Assembly: GCA_019112635.1 (NCBI GenBank)
Contig: DXIX01000023.1
Location: forward strand, 84,485-148,484
DNA: 64,000 nucleotides
Direction of reading: 5' to 3'
Source of the DNA: Candidatus Blautia intestinigallinarum
Lineage (GTDB): Bacteria; Bacillota; Clostridia; Lachnospirales; Lachnospiraceae
Shown here: in pieces, positions 17,471 through 25,321 of the stretch
Layout: the number at the start of each line of letters is the position of its first letter
How positions within the stretch are numbered: the first letter of the stretch is position 1
Made by a program: the position numbers and the translations under genes
Notes under the pieces: model-generated
The model's input: the letters and a program-made list of their open reading frames with translations, nothing else
What the model was told of the DNA's origin: nothing
Databases searched by the model: none

Positions 17471-18865
17471 GTGATTAACGTAATTGTAGAGTTATCAAAA
17501 TATTTAATACTGATTTTAATGATTTTGTACACACTGCAGTGTTTTAACATGTTCCGGATCAAAGACGGAGACAAACGCCGGCACCTGCTGGCAAAGCAGG
17601 TGATGCTGCTTTTTTTCCTGGATCTGGTGGCTTTTACAGTCATTTATCTTAACACGATGAATTTCCGGGTGGTCGAATATTATCTGGCCATCACGGTATA
17701 CATCGCCACGCTGCAGATTCTGTACCGGCTGATCTATAAGACAGCGTCTCTTCTTCTGGTCAACAATATGTGTATGCTTCTGAGTGTTGGCTTTATTATT
17801 CTGTGCAGGCTGGATATGGAGAAGGCGGTCAGACAGTTCGTCATTGTGGCTGCCGGATCCGTCATCGGACTGATTCTTCCGGTTTTGATCCGGAAGATGA
17901 AATTCCTGCGGAAGCTTACCTGGTTTTATGCAGGAATCGGAATCTGTCTGCTGGCAGTGGTATTGGTTTTGGGTGTGACCACTTATGGCGCACGGCTGTC
18001 GATTTTCGGAGTTCAGCCCTCTGAGATTGTGAAGATTACTTTCGTCTTTTTCATGGCGGCGTTTTTTCAGAGGGGAACCTCTTTCAGAGACGTGGTCATC
18101 GCCACAGTGGTGGCAGGGGCGCATGTATTGATTCTGGTTCTGTCCCGGGACCTGGGAAGCGCGCTGGTCTTTTTCGTCGCTTATCTGGTGATGGTGTATG
18201 TGGCGACGAGGAATCCAGGGTATCTGGCTCTTGGACTGGCCGGAGGCAGCCTGGCTTCTGTGGCGGCTTACTTTCTGTTTGGACATGTACGCCAGAGAGT
18301 GGTGGCCTGGAGAGATCCCATGTCTGTCTATGACCAGGAAGGATACCAGATTGTTCAGTCTTTGTTTGCCATCGGAACCGGAGGCTGGTTCGGCATGGGA
18401 CTGTGCCAGGGAGCATCCAAAGGAGTTCTGCCGGTGGTGGAGGAAGACTTTGTGTTCGCGGCCATCTGTGAGGAGTTGGGAATTTTATTTGCCATCTGCC
18501 TGATACTGGTCTGTATGAGCTTTTTTCTGATGGTGGTAAATATATCTCTTCAGATCAAGAATAATTTTTATAAATTGATTGCCCTGGGGCTGGGAACAGA
18601 ATATGCCTTCCAGGTATTTCTGACCATCGGCGGCGCCACGAAGTTTATTCCTATGACGGGAATTACGCTTCCTCTGGTCAGCTACGGAGGCAGTTCCGCA
18701 ATGAGCACGATTATCATGCTGGCAATTATCCAGGGACTTTATATATTGAGGGAAGATGAAGATGAGGAAATTGAGGAAAGAAGACAAAAACGACAAGCGC
18801 AGGCAGAGAGATTTCCAGGCGGGAGAGACGCACGCGTTCCGCGAAACCCAAGATATCCAGGGTAA
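17471..18865 (+). CDS. FtsW/RodA/SpoVE-family peptidoglycan polymerase
   Basis: 464 residues with about ten or more membrane helices. Family motifs: GVQPSEIVKI (residues ~178-187), LSRDLGSALVFF and the C-terminal PMTGITLPLVSYGGSS. SEDS proteins polymerise lipid II into glycan strands with a partner class B PBP, which here is the next gene. The start is a GTG at 17471. The last 40 residues are a charged tail (EDEDEEIEERRQKRQ) encoded by DNA that also encodes the N-terminus of the PBP in another frame. Whether it serves elongation, division or sporulation is not clear from sequence. Confidence 0.9.
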   Translation: MINVIVELSKYLILILMILYTLQCFNMFRIKDGDKRRHLLAKQVMLLFFLDLVAFTVIYLNTMNFRVVEYYLAITVYIATLQILYRLIYKTASLLLVNNMCMLLSVGFIILCRLDMEKAVRQFVIVAAGSVIGLILPVLIRKMKFLRKLTWFYAGIGICLLAVVLVLGVTTYGARLSIFGVQPSEIVKITFVFFMAAFFQRGTSFRDVVIATVVAGAHVLILVLSRDLGSALVFFVAYLVMVYVATRNPGYLALGLAGGSLASVAAYFLFGHVRQRVVAWRDPMSVYDQEGYQIVQSLFAIGTGGWFGMGLCQGASKGVLPVVEEDFVFAAICEELGILFAICLILVCMSFFLMVVNISLQIKNNFYKLIALGLGTEYAFQVFLTIGGATKFIPMTGITLPLVSYGGSSAMSTIIMLAIIQGLYILREDEDEEIEERRQKRQAQAERFPGGRDARVPRNPRYPG

Positions 18866-20276
18866 GCAAAAGAGAAGGCACTCCAAGAACCGGGAATTTA
18901 CAATTATCTCCTATTTCTTTGTGGCGATTTTCGTATCCCTGATCGGGTATCTGGTCTATTTCACGGCATTTCGAAGTGAAGATTTTATCAACAGTCCTTA
19001 CAACACGCGTCAGGACAGTTTCGCAGATCAGGTAATCCGGGGACAGATTCTGTCTGCGGACGGACAGGTGCTGGCGAGAACCGATGTGGACGCAGAGGGG
19101 AATGAGACCCGCGTGTACCCTTATGGCAATGTCTTCTCCCATGTGGTGGGATATGCCACTCAGGGAAAAAGCGGTCTGGAGACCGAGGCGAACTTTGAGC
19201 TTCTGACTTCCCATGCGTTTTTTCTGGAACAACTGCGCAATCAGTTCCAGGGGCAGAAGAACCAGGGGGACAATGTGATTACCACGCTCAATGCCACACT
19301 GCAGCAGACAGCTTATGATGCTCTGGGAGACCGCCGAGGAGCGGTTGTGGTGATGGAGCCGGACACAGGAAAGATTCTGGCCATGGTCTCAAAGCCGGAC
19401 TTTGACCCCAACACCATTGATGCGGACTGGGATTATCTGGTGAATGATTCCAGTGACAGCCAGCTTTTGAACCGGGCCACTTCGGGACAGTATCCGCCGG
19501 GATCTGTATTCAAGATCGTGGACGCCCTGGCTTATTACCGAAAGAACGGTACCCTTCAGAATTTCAGTTACCTCTGCCAGGGAAGCATCACCGTGGACGG
19601 ACACACCATTCCCTGCTACGGAGGAGCAGTGCACGGGCAGGAGGATCTGTACTCAGCTTTCGCAAATTCCTGTAACTGTGCTTTCGCCCAGATCGGCCTG
19701 GATCTGGGAGGGGATCTGCTGGAGGAGACCAGTGAAGATCTCCTGTTCAACCGTTCCCTTCCTCTGAGTATGTCTTACCGGAAGAGCTCGTTCTCACTGA
19801 ATGATCAGTCAGGTTCTCCTCTGACTATGCAGACATCCATCGGACAGGGAAACACACTGGTATCCCCTATGCATATGGCGCTGATTACTTCAGCCATAGC
19901 CAATCAGGGCGTGTTGATGCAGCCGTACCTGATTGACCGTGTGGAGAATTATGCCGGCGAGGAAGTGGATACCACTGAGCCGGAGGCTTACCGGACTCTG
20001 ATGAGCAATACAGAGGCCAACCTGCTCTCTGATCTCATGGCAGGTGTGGTGACTTCCGGAACCGCGCAGGCGCTGAACGGAAGAGGATACACCGTGGCTG
20101 GAAAGACAGGTTCCGCAGAGTACAATGAGGCGGGTGACAGCCATTCCTGGTTCGTGGGTTACAGCAATGTGGCAGATCCGGATATCGTGGTCAGTGTGAT
20201 TGTGGAAGGCGGAGGCACCGGAAGTGAAGCGGCGGTACCCATCGCAGGACAGATTTTTGACGCCTACTATTATTGA
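18756..20276 (+). CDS. Class B penicillin-binding protein (transpeptidase)
   Basis: 506 residues. A basic cytoplasmic tail (1-~45), one transmembrane helix (~49-71), then the dimerisation and transpeptidase domains. Active-site motifs: SVFK (in PPGSVFKIVD, ~residue 250), SCN (FANSCNCAF) and KTG (AGKTGSAE). The start lies inside the ftsW-like gene, giving a 110-base overlap; no start codon between 18866 and the membrane helix would keep the helix, so the overlap is needed. It probably works with the SEDS polymerase just upstream. Confidence 0.92.
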   Translation: MKMRKLRKEDKNDKRRQRDFQAGETHAFRETQDIQGKQKRRHSKNREFTIISYFFVAIFVSLIGYLVYFTAFRSEDFINSPYNTRQDSFADQVIRGQILSADGQVLARTDVDAEGNETRVYPYGNVFSHVVGYATQGKSGLETEANFELLTSHAFFLEQLRNQFQGQKNQGDNVITTLNATLQQTAYDALGDRRGAVVVMEPDTGKILAMVSKPDFDPNTIDADWDYLVNDSSDSQLLNRATSGQYPPGSVFKIVDALAYYRKNGTLQNFSYLCQGSITVDGHTIPCYGGAVHGQEDLYSAFANSCNCAFAQIGLDLGGDLLEETSEDLLFNRSLPLSMSYRKSSFSLNDQSGSPLTMQTSIGQGNTLVSPMHMALITSAIANQGVLMQPYLIDRVENYAGEEVDTTEPEAYRTLMSNTEANLLSDLMAGVVTSGTAQALNGRGYTVAGKTGSAEYNEAGDSHSWFVGYSNVADPDIVVSVIVEGGGTGSEAAVPIAGQIFDAYYY

Positions 20277-20277
20277 G

Positions 20278-20306
20278 TTGCCAGAGACTTTGAAAAGAGT
20301 TATACT
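20278..20306 (+). promoter_or_regulatory. Promoter for the NUDIX gene
   Basis: TTGCCA (20278-20283), 17-base spacer, TATACT (20301-20306), 40 bases before the ATG. A near-consensus sigma-A promoter overlapping the end of the PBP gene's 3' flank. Confidence 0.65.
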
Positions 20307-20345
20307 AATAGCAGTATCAAAAACACACGCAGGAGGAACTGCCTA

Positions 20346-20798
20346 ATGATTGAAGCGACGAGCTGCGGCGGTGTGGTGATTTATCGTGGAAAGATCCTGG
20401 CGCTGTATAAATCCTATAAGAACCGTTACGAGGGATGGGTGCTTCCCAAGGGCACGGTGGAGGCCGGGGAAGACTATGAACAGACGGCTTTGCGGGAAGT
20501 GAAGGAAGAAGCCGGGGTAAGGGCATCGATCGTAAAATATATTGGAAGCAGCCAGTATAATTTTACCGTCCCCGAGGACATGGTGAGTAAGGAAGTCCAC
20601 TGGTATCTGATGTCTGCGGAGAATTATCACAGCAGGCCGCAGAAGGAAGAATATTTTGTGGATTCCGGTTACTATAAATTCCATGAAGTCTATCATCTGC
20701 TGCGTTTTGCAAATGAGAAGCAGATTGTGGAGAAGGCTTATCATGAGTATCTGGAACTGAAAAAGGCAAATTTGTGGGCGAGAAGGAAATACTACTGA
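20346..20798 (+). CDS. NUDIX hydrolase
   Basis: 150 residues. The Nudix box GTVEAGEDYEQTALREVKEEAG reads with all key positions (residues ~37-58; REVKEEAG). Such enzymes hydrolyse nucleoside diphosphates linked to another group; the substrate is not evident. GGAGG lies upstream of the ATG. A terminator follows, so it is probably transcribed alone. Confidence 0.9.
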   Translation: MIEATSCGGVVIYRGKILALYKSYKNRYEGWVLPKGTVEAGEDYEQTALREVKEEAGVRASIVKYIGSSQYNFTVPEDMVSKEVHWYLMSAENYHSRPQKEEYFVDSGYYKFHEVYHLLRFANEKQIVEKAYHEYLELKKANLWARRKYY

Positions 20799-20837
20799 GT
20801 CAGGAAAGCAGCTTCTTCTTCGCAGGCTGCAGGTGAC

Positions 20838-20880
20838 ATGCAGAGGGATGTGCCGCAGGTGCGTTTCTCTGCATCTTTTG
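20838..20880 (+). terminator. Terminator after the NUDIX gene
   Basis: ATGCAGAG (20838-20845) pairs with CTCTGCAT (20867-20874), followed by CTTTTGTTT. The loop is 21 bases, so confidence is moderate. Confidence 0.6.
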
Positions 20881-20926
20881 TTTAGAATTCTGCCAGAAGG
20901 GCAAGATTTATCAGAGAGGGAAGAAT

Positions 20927-21238
20927 TTGAACTGGTATCCGAAATTATATTTGAGTGAATCTGCAAAAAAAAATGTGCGCCGTACGATTTACAGACTGAA
21001 TCACGGGAAGTTCATCCCGGGGTACTATCTGATTACTCTGTCCAATCATCCGGAACATCTTCTGGAGATTATCGGCAGCGGCTATCTGGTGCAGAAATCG
21101 CTGCGGGCGATCTGTCCTCTCGTGGTGGGAATGACCCGGGAGAAGCAGGAAGCCCTGGAGCTGACGCAGCAGATTCTGATGGAAACGTATGAGCACAGAG
21201 GCGATTTTCAGGTAAAAGAATATCTACAGGACAGGTGA
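20927..21238 (+). CDS. Conserved-looking protein of unknown function
   Basis: 103 residues, soluble, basic. Start is a TTG at 20927 with AGAGAGGGAAG upstream. The sequence YYLITLSNHPEHLLEIIGSGYL followed by LVVGMTREKQEALELTQQIL has an alpha/beta pattern but I do not recognise the family. It ends 4 bases before the YtfI-like gene and is likely part of the same transcript as gerW, which could suggest a sporulation or envelope link (inference only). Confidence 0.6.
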   Translation: MNWYPKLYLSESAKKNVRRTIYRLNHGKFIPGYYLITLSNHPEHLLEIIGSGYLVQKSLRAICPLVVGMTREKQEALELTQQILMETYEHRGDFQVKEYLQDR

Positions 21239-21242
21239 AGGA

Positions 21243-22145
21243 ATGCTACATATTCTTTGGTTGATCATAAAACTGATATTGATTTTGTTGGGGATTGTGC
21301 TGGCATTTCTACTGCTGGCGGTGTTTAGCCTGCTTTTTTGTCCCCTTTGTTATCAGGGACGGGGTAAAAAAGAGGAGAATCTTCTGTGGGGACAGGGACG
21401 GATTTCCTGGCTGCTGGGTGCTGTGGCTGTTCAGGCGGAATATGACAATAAGGCGAAAGTCAGTTATTCTGTGAGAATACTGGGCGTGAAGGCCTCTGCA
21501 TACCGTAAGTTTCTGAACAAACTGCGGCGGAAGAAGAAAAAACAGACCGTCCCGGAAGTGAAAATTGCGGAAAAGAAAATTCCAGCCCCGCAGGCAGGGA
21601 TAGAATCGGTGAAAGATACACAGACTATATCCAAAGAGAAACGTCCCAGGGTCAAAGAGGAGAGAAAAGAACAGAGAGATAGGCGATCCCGGCTGGCAGA
21701 CAAGATTCAGAAATTTTCGGGGATTCCCGGAAGGATCTGGCAGAGGCTGGGGAATTTGCGTTGTACATTTAAAAAATTCTGTGATAAAATAAGGCAGACA
21801 AAGGATTTCTTTCAAGATGAACGGATTAAGGCAGTCATACGGCTGGTTCTCTGTCAGACAAAGCGGCTGTTTGGACATATCCGTCCAAGGAAAATAGAGG
21901 GAAGAATCTGCTTCGGCACGGGAGATCCCGCGTGGACCGGACAGATTCTGGGAGTTCTGGGCGTTGCCTACCCTTTGTACAGAGATTCAGTGGCAATCAT
22001 TCCAGATTTTGAGAACAGTATATTGGAAGGATATCTTTTTATAAAAGGAAGGATTTACGGCTGGTTCCTGCTTCGCATCGGACTGGAGCTGTACCGGAAT
22101 CCGGATTTGAAGGCAATGATTCAGAAAAAGCGGAAGGCGAAATAG
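21243..22145 (+). CDS. DUF2953 domain protein (YtfI-like)
   Basis: 300 residues. An N-terminal membrane helix (about 5-32), a small domain (GRISWLLGAVAVQAEYDNKA), a long basic linker (residues ~95-170, rich in Lys/Arg/Glu), and a C-terminal domain with RICFGTGDPAWTGQILG. This is the DUF2953 pattern. In Bacillus the DUF2953 gene ytfI stands next to ytfJ (gerW), and the same pair occurs here with an 11-base gap, which supports the call and a sporulation link. Confidence 0.82.
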   Translation: MLHILWLIIKLILILLGIVLAFLLLAVFSLLFCPLCYQGRGKKEENLLWGQGRISWLLGAVAVQAEYDNKAKVSYSVRILGVKASAYRKFLNKLRRKKKKQTVPEVKIAEKKIPAPQAGIESVKDTQTISKEKRPRVKEERKEQRDRRSRLADKIQKFSGIPGRIWQRLGNLRCTFKKFCDKIRQTKDFFQDERIKAVIRLVLCQTKRLFGHIRPRKIEGRICFGTGDPAWTGQILGVLGVAYPLYRDSVAIIPDFENSILEGYLFIKGRIYGWFLLRIGLELYRNPDLKAMIQKKRKAK

Positions 22146-22156
22146 GAGGGCTTTGT

Positions 22157-22606
22157 ATGGCTACGGATAACAATTTCAAAGAAACTATGCAGTCTCTGTT
22201 CAAAGGTATGGACAGTTTTGTGTCAGCCAAGACGGTGGTGGGAGATGCGATTCACATTGGAGATACGATCATTCTTCCGCTGGTGGATGTCTCTTTCGGT
22301 GTGGGAGCCGGGGCATTCTCTCAGGAGAAGAAGGACAACGGCTGCGGCGGTCTGGGAGGGAAGATGACTCCCTGTGCGGTTCTGGTGATCCAGAACGGAA
22401 CGACCAAGCTGGTCAACATCAAACACCAGGACGGACTGACCAAGATTCTGGATATGGTTCCGGATTTTGTGAACAAATTTACTTCCGGGGATTCATCCAC
22501 AGCTGCGGACACCGATGAAGTGGTGGAGAAGATTGTGACGGAGACAAAAGTTAAGACAGAAAAAAAAGCGGATTCAAAAAAAGATGAGTATTCAACAGAA
22601 GCGTGA
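22157..22606 (+). CDS. gerW: GerW/YtfJ family sporulation protein
   Basis: 149 residues. Core sequence VGDAIHIGDTIILPLVDVSFGVGAGAF is the GerW (YtfJ) family signature; the C-terminal third is a charged tail (KTEKKADSKKDEY). In Bacillus subtilis the protein is made in the forespore and needed for a germinant response. AGGAGG precedes the ATG. Neighbours: YtfI-like gene upstream, 45-residue membrane protein downstream. Confidence 0.9.
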   Translation: MATDNNFKETMQSLFKGMDSFVSAKTVVGDAIHIGDTIILPLVDVSFGVGAGAFSQEKKDNGCGGLGGKMTPCAVLVIQNGTTKLVNIKHQDGLTKILDMVPDFVNKFTSGDSSTAADTDEVVEKIVTETKVKTEKKADSKKDEYSTEA

Positions 22607-22652
22607 TGACATATACTAGAGTGAGGAGAGGAAGAAGGAAGTGGGCGGCCAT

Positions 22653-22790
22653 ATGAATCGGGTGGCTGGTCTGGCATTGTTTTTCACCGGAGTCGGAATC
22701 GTCATCGGGCTGATCGCCCCTGACTGCCTGGTCCTGGCTCTGGTCGCGGCCTGCTGTCTGCTGGCCGGTTATCATTTATTCTGCTGCTGA
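22653..22790 (+). CDS. Small membrane protein of 45 residues
   Basis: Short open frame with two hydrophobic segments (MNRVAGLALFFTGVGIVIGL and LVLALVAACCLLAGYHLF), ending in FCC. An alternative GTG start at 22641 would add four residues. GAAGGAAG lies about 13 bases upstream, which is slightly distant. It follows gerW by 46 bases and is closed by a terminator, so it is probably the last gene of that operon. The terminal Cys-Cys and the position suggest a real small protein, but no function is known to me. Confidence 0.6.
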   Translation: MNRVAGLALFFTGVGIVIGLIAPDCLVLALVAACCLLAGYHLFCC

Positions 22791-22827
22791 AGGGTGTCTC
22801 CCAATATGTTTGGGATTCACCCTTTTT
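22791..22827 (+). terminator. Terminator after the gerW operon
   Basis: AGGGTGTCTCCCA (22791-22803) pairs with TGGGATTCACCCT (22811-22823), two mismatches, then a T run. It begins right at the stop codon of the 45-residue protein. Confidence 0.8.
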
Positions 22828-22840
22828 GTTTCATAAACAC

Positions 22841-22898
22841 AAAAAAAGAAGCCATTGCCTGTAAATGAAACCTTTCATTTATCATGCAACAGCCTCTT
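22841..22898 (-). terminator. Terminator of rpmB
   Basis: On the minus strand an imperfect hairpin (outer arms 22886-22896 and 22848-22858, inner arms around 22863-22880) is followed by seven T (22841-22847 as A on the plus strand). It lies just past the rpmB stop. Confidence 0.65.
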
Positions 22899-22906
22899 GA
22901 CATCGA

Positions 22907-23095
22907 CTAGGCTCTCTCAACTTTTCCGGATCTCAGACAGGAAGTACAAACGTACATCTTCTTAGAAGCTCCGTTCGCTGTCTTAACTTTTACAGATTTA
23001 ACATTGGATTTCCACATCTTATTTGATCTTCTATGTGAATGACTCACGTTGTTTCCGAAATGAGCAGCTTTTTCACAAATTGCGCACTTAGCCAT
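22907..23095 (-). CDS. rpmB: Ribosomal protein bL28
   Basis: 62 residues, the length of zinc-type L28. It begins MAKCAICEKAAHFGNNVSHSHRRSN and contains CxxC pairs (CAIC near residue 4; CTSC near residue 51) that would bind zinc. Part of the 50S subunit. GGAGGTGC precedes the start. rpmB divergent from the Asp23/DAK pair is the same synteny as Bacillus rpmB-yloU-yloV. Confidence 0.97.
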   Translation of the reverse strand: MAKCAICEKAAHFGNNVSHSHRRSNKMWKSNVKSVKVKTANGASKKMYVCTSCLRSGKVERA

Positions 23096-23189
23096 GATAG
23101 CACCTCCTTGACGCTTTTTTCAACAAGAAACATTTTAACAGAATGAATGGGCTTTTGCAAGTAAAATTAGAAAAAAATTCACATTAATA

Positions 23190-23218
23190 TTTCATTTTTT
23201 AGGAAAAGAGGTTATAAT
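23190..23218 (+). promoter_or_regulatory. Putative promoter for the Asp23-DAK-recG operon
   Basis: TATAAT at 23213-23218, with TTTCAT (23190-23195) at a 17-base spacer as a weak -35. About 60 bases before the Asp23 ATG. Confidence 0.5.
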
Positions 23219-23277
23219 ACAAGCATGACGAAAGAGCAGAAATCGAGTAGAATATGATAGACATGGAGGTATGAGTT

Positions 23278-23637
23278 ATGAATGGACGTATTGATTCCGG
23301 TTTGGGATCCATCGTAATTGATACAGATGTGATCGCCACGTACGCGGGAAGCGTAGCCGTAGAATGCTTCGGGATCGTGGGGATGGCAGCCATCAGCATG
23401 AAGGATGGCCTGGTAAAGCTGCTCCGCAGAGACAGTTTAAAACATGGAATTAATGTAAAAATAGAGGATGACAACCAGATTTGCCTGGATTTCCACGTGA
23501 TTGTGGCCTATGGCGTTAATATCAGCACCATCGCGGAGAATCTGCAGAGCAATGTGAAATACAAAGTAGAGGCGTTCACCGGAATGAAGATCAAGCAGAT
23601 CAATGTTCTGGTGGAGGGCGTTCGCGCGATAGATTAA
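23278..23637 (+). CDS. Asp23/Gls24 family protein (YloU-like)
   Basis: 119 residues. Sequence GLGSIVIDTDVIATYAGSVAVECFGIVGM and the later VDFHVIVAYGVNISTIAENLQ-like segment are typical of Asp23/Gls24. These small proteins are linked to the cell envelope and alkaline stress. It stands 16 bases upstream of the DAK protein, as yloU stands before yloV in Bacillus. Confidence 0.92.
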   Translation: MNGRIDSGLGSIVIDTDVIATYAGSVAVECFGIVGMAAISMKDGLVKLLRRDSLKHGINVKIEDDNQICLDFHVIVAYGVNISTIAENLQSNVKYKVEAFTGMKIKQINVLVEGVRAID

Positions 23638-23653
23638 TCGAAGGAGGATACTT

Positions 23654-25321
23654 GTGGTGAATAAGAATACCATAGATGCCAGCATGTTAGCGAAAATGTT
23701 TCTGGCAGGAGCAAAAAATCTGGAGGCGAAGAAGGAATGGATCAATGAGCTGAACGTCTTTCCAGTTCCCGACGGCGACACAGGGACGAATATGACTTTG
23801 ACTATAATGGCGGCAGCAGCGGAGGTTCATCAGATACAGGATATCAATATGGAAAAACTGGCGAAGGCCATCTCCTCCGGTTCTCTGCGCGGAGCGCGGG
23901 GTAACTCCGGTGTAATTCTCTCTCAGCTTCTGAGAGGATTTACCAGAAGTGTGGCCAAGCACGAGACGCTGGATTCCATTGCCCTGGCAGCTGCCATGGA
24001 GAAGGCGGTGGAGACCGCGTACAAGGCTGTCATGAAGCCGAAGGAGGGAACGATTCTCACTGTCGCGAGAGAAGCGGCGGAAAAGGCGATGGAGATCGCT
24101 GACGAGACCGAGGACCTTCAGAACTTTTTTGAAGATATTTTTACTCATGCTCAGAATACTCTGGAGAAGACCCCGGAGATGCTCCCCGTGTTAAAAGAGG
24201 CGGGCGTGGTGGATTCCGGCGGCCAGGGACTGATCGAAGTGCTCAGAGGAGCCATAGACGCATACCTGGGCAAGGAGATTGACTACTCCTTTGAGGTGGA
24301 GGCTCCGGCTGCGAAAGTGACCAGGATTACTCCGGAGGCGGAGGCAGACATCAAATTCGGATACTGTACCGAGTTCATTATCCTGCTCAACGAGCCGATG
24401 CCAGAGGAGGAAGAACATCGTTTCAAGGAATTCCTCATGTCCATCGGAGATTCTATTGTGCTGGTGGCCGACGATGATCTGGTGAAGGTGCATGTGCACA
24501 CCAATCATCCCGGACAGGCGATTGAGAAGGCGCTCACCTATGGAGCTCTCTCCCGGATGAAGATCGACAATATGAGAGAGGAACACCAGGAGAAGATTAT
24601 CAAAGATTCCCAGAAGCTGGCACAGATCCAGGCGGAAGAAGAGAAAAAACAGATGCCCCGCAAAGAGGTGGGCTTTATCAGTGTCTCAGCCGGAGAGGGC
24701 ATAAAAGACATTTTCCGGGAATTGGGCGTGGACTATCTGATCGAGGGAGGTCAGACCATGAATCCAAGCACGGAGGACATGCTCAAGGCAATCGAGCAGG
24801 TGAATGCGGATACCATCTATATCTTCCCGAACAATAAGAACATTATCCTGGCGGCAAATCAGGCGAGAGATCTGACAGAAGACAAAAAGATTGTGGTGAT
24901 TCCCACCAAGACCATTCCCCAGGGAATCTCTGCGATGATCAGCTATGTGCCTGAGAAGTCCACGGAAGAGAACACAGAGGCAATGAATGAGACTATCTCC
25001 TATGTGAAGACCGGACAGATCACTTATGCAGTGCGTGATACACGCCTGGATGAGAAGGATATTCATCAGGGCGATCTGATGGGAATCGGAGATGGCGGCA
25101 TTCTTGCGGTGGGTAAGGATGCGCAGGAAGTGGCAGTGGAGACTGTCAGACAGATGGCAGATGAGGAATCGGAAGTCATCAGCATCTATTACGGCAAGGA
25201 TATGACACAGGATCAGGCCGAAGCCCTGGCAGAAAAGCTGGAGGAAGAGTATCCGGACTGTGATGTGGAAGTCAATTATGGAGGCCAGCCTATTTATTAT
25301 TACGTGATTTCGGTGGAATAA
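23654..25321 (+). CDS. fakA: DAK2/FakA-family kinase (YloV-like)
   Basis: 555 residues. The N-terminal DhaL domain (to ~210) has the Mg-ADP site FPVPDGDTGTNMTLT and SGSLRGARGNSGVILSQ; the middle and C-terminal parts match the FakA/YloV group (FGYCTEFI, VGFISVSAGEGI). FakA phosphorylates fatty acids bound to a DegV-type FakB protein for phospholipid synthesis. Start GTG at 23654 or 23657; AAGGAGG at 23641-23647 fits either. The stop overlaps the recG start by one base. Confidence 0.9.
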   Translation: MVNKNTIDASMLAKMFLAGAKNLEAKKEWINELNVFPVPDGDTGTNMTLTIMAAAAEVHQIQDINMEKLAKAISSGSLRGARGNSGVILSQLLRGFTRSVAKHETLDSIALAAAMEKAVETAYKAVMKPKEGTILTVAREAAEKAMEIADETEDLQNFFEDIFTHAQNTLEKTPEMLPVLKEAGVVDSGGQGLIEVLRGAIDAYLGKEIDYSFEVEAPAAKVTRITPEAEADIKFGYCTEFIILLNEPMPEEEEHRFKEFLMSIGDSIVLVADDDLVKVHVHTNHPGQAIEKALTYGALSRMKIDNMREEHQEKIIKDSQKLAQIQAEEEKKQMPRKEVGFISVSAGEGIKDIFRELGVDYLIEGGQTMNPSTEDMLKAIEQVNADTIYIFPNNKNIILAANQARDLTEDKKIVVIPTKTIPQGISAMISYVPEKSTEENTEAMNETISYVKTGQITYAVRDTRLDEKDIHQGDLMGIGDGGILAVGKDAQEVAVETVRQMADEESEVISIYYGKDMTQDQAEALAEKLEEEYPDCDVEVNYGGQPIYYYVISVE

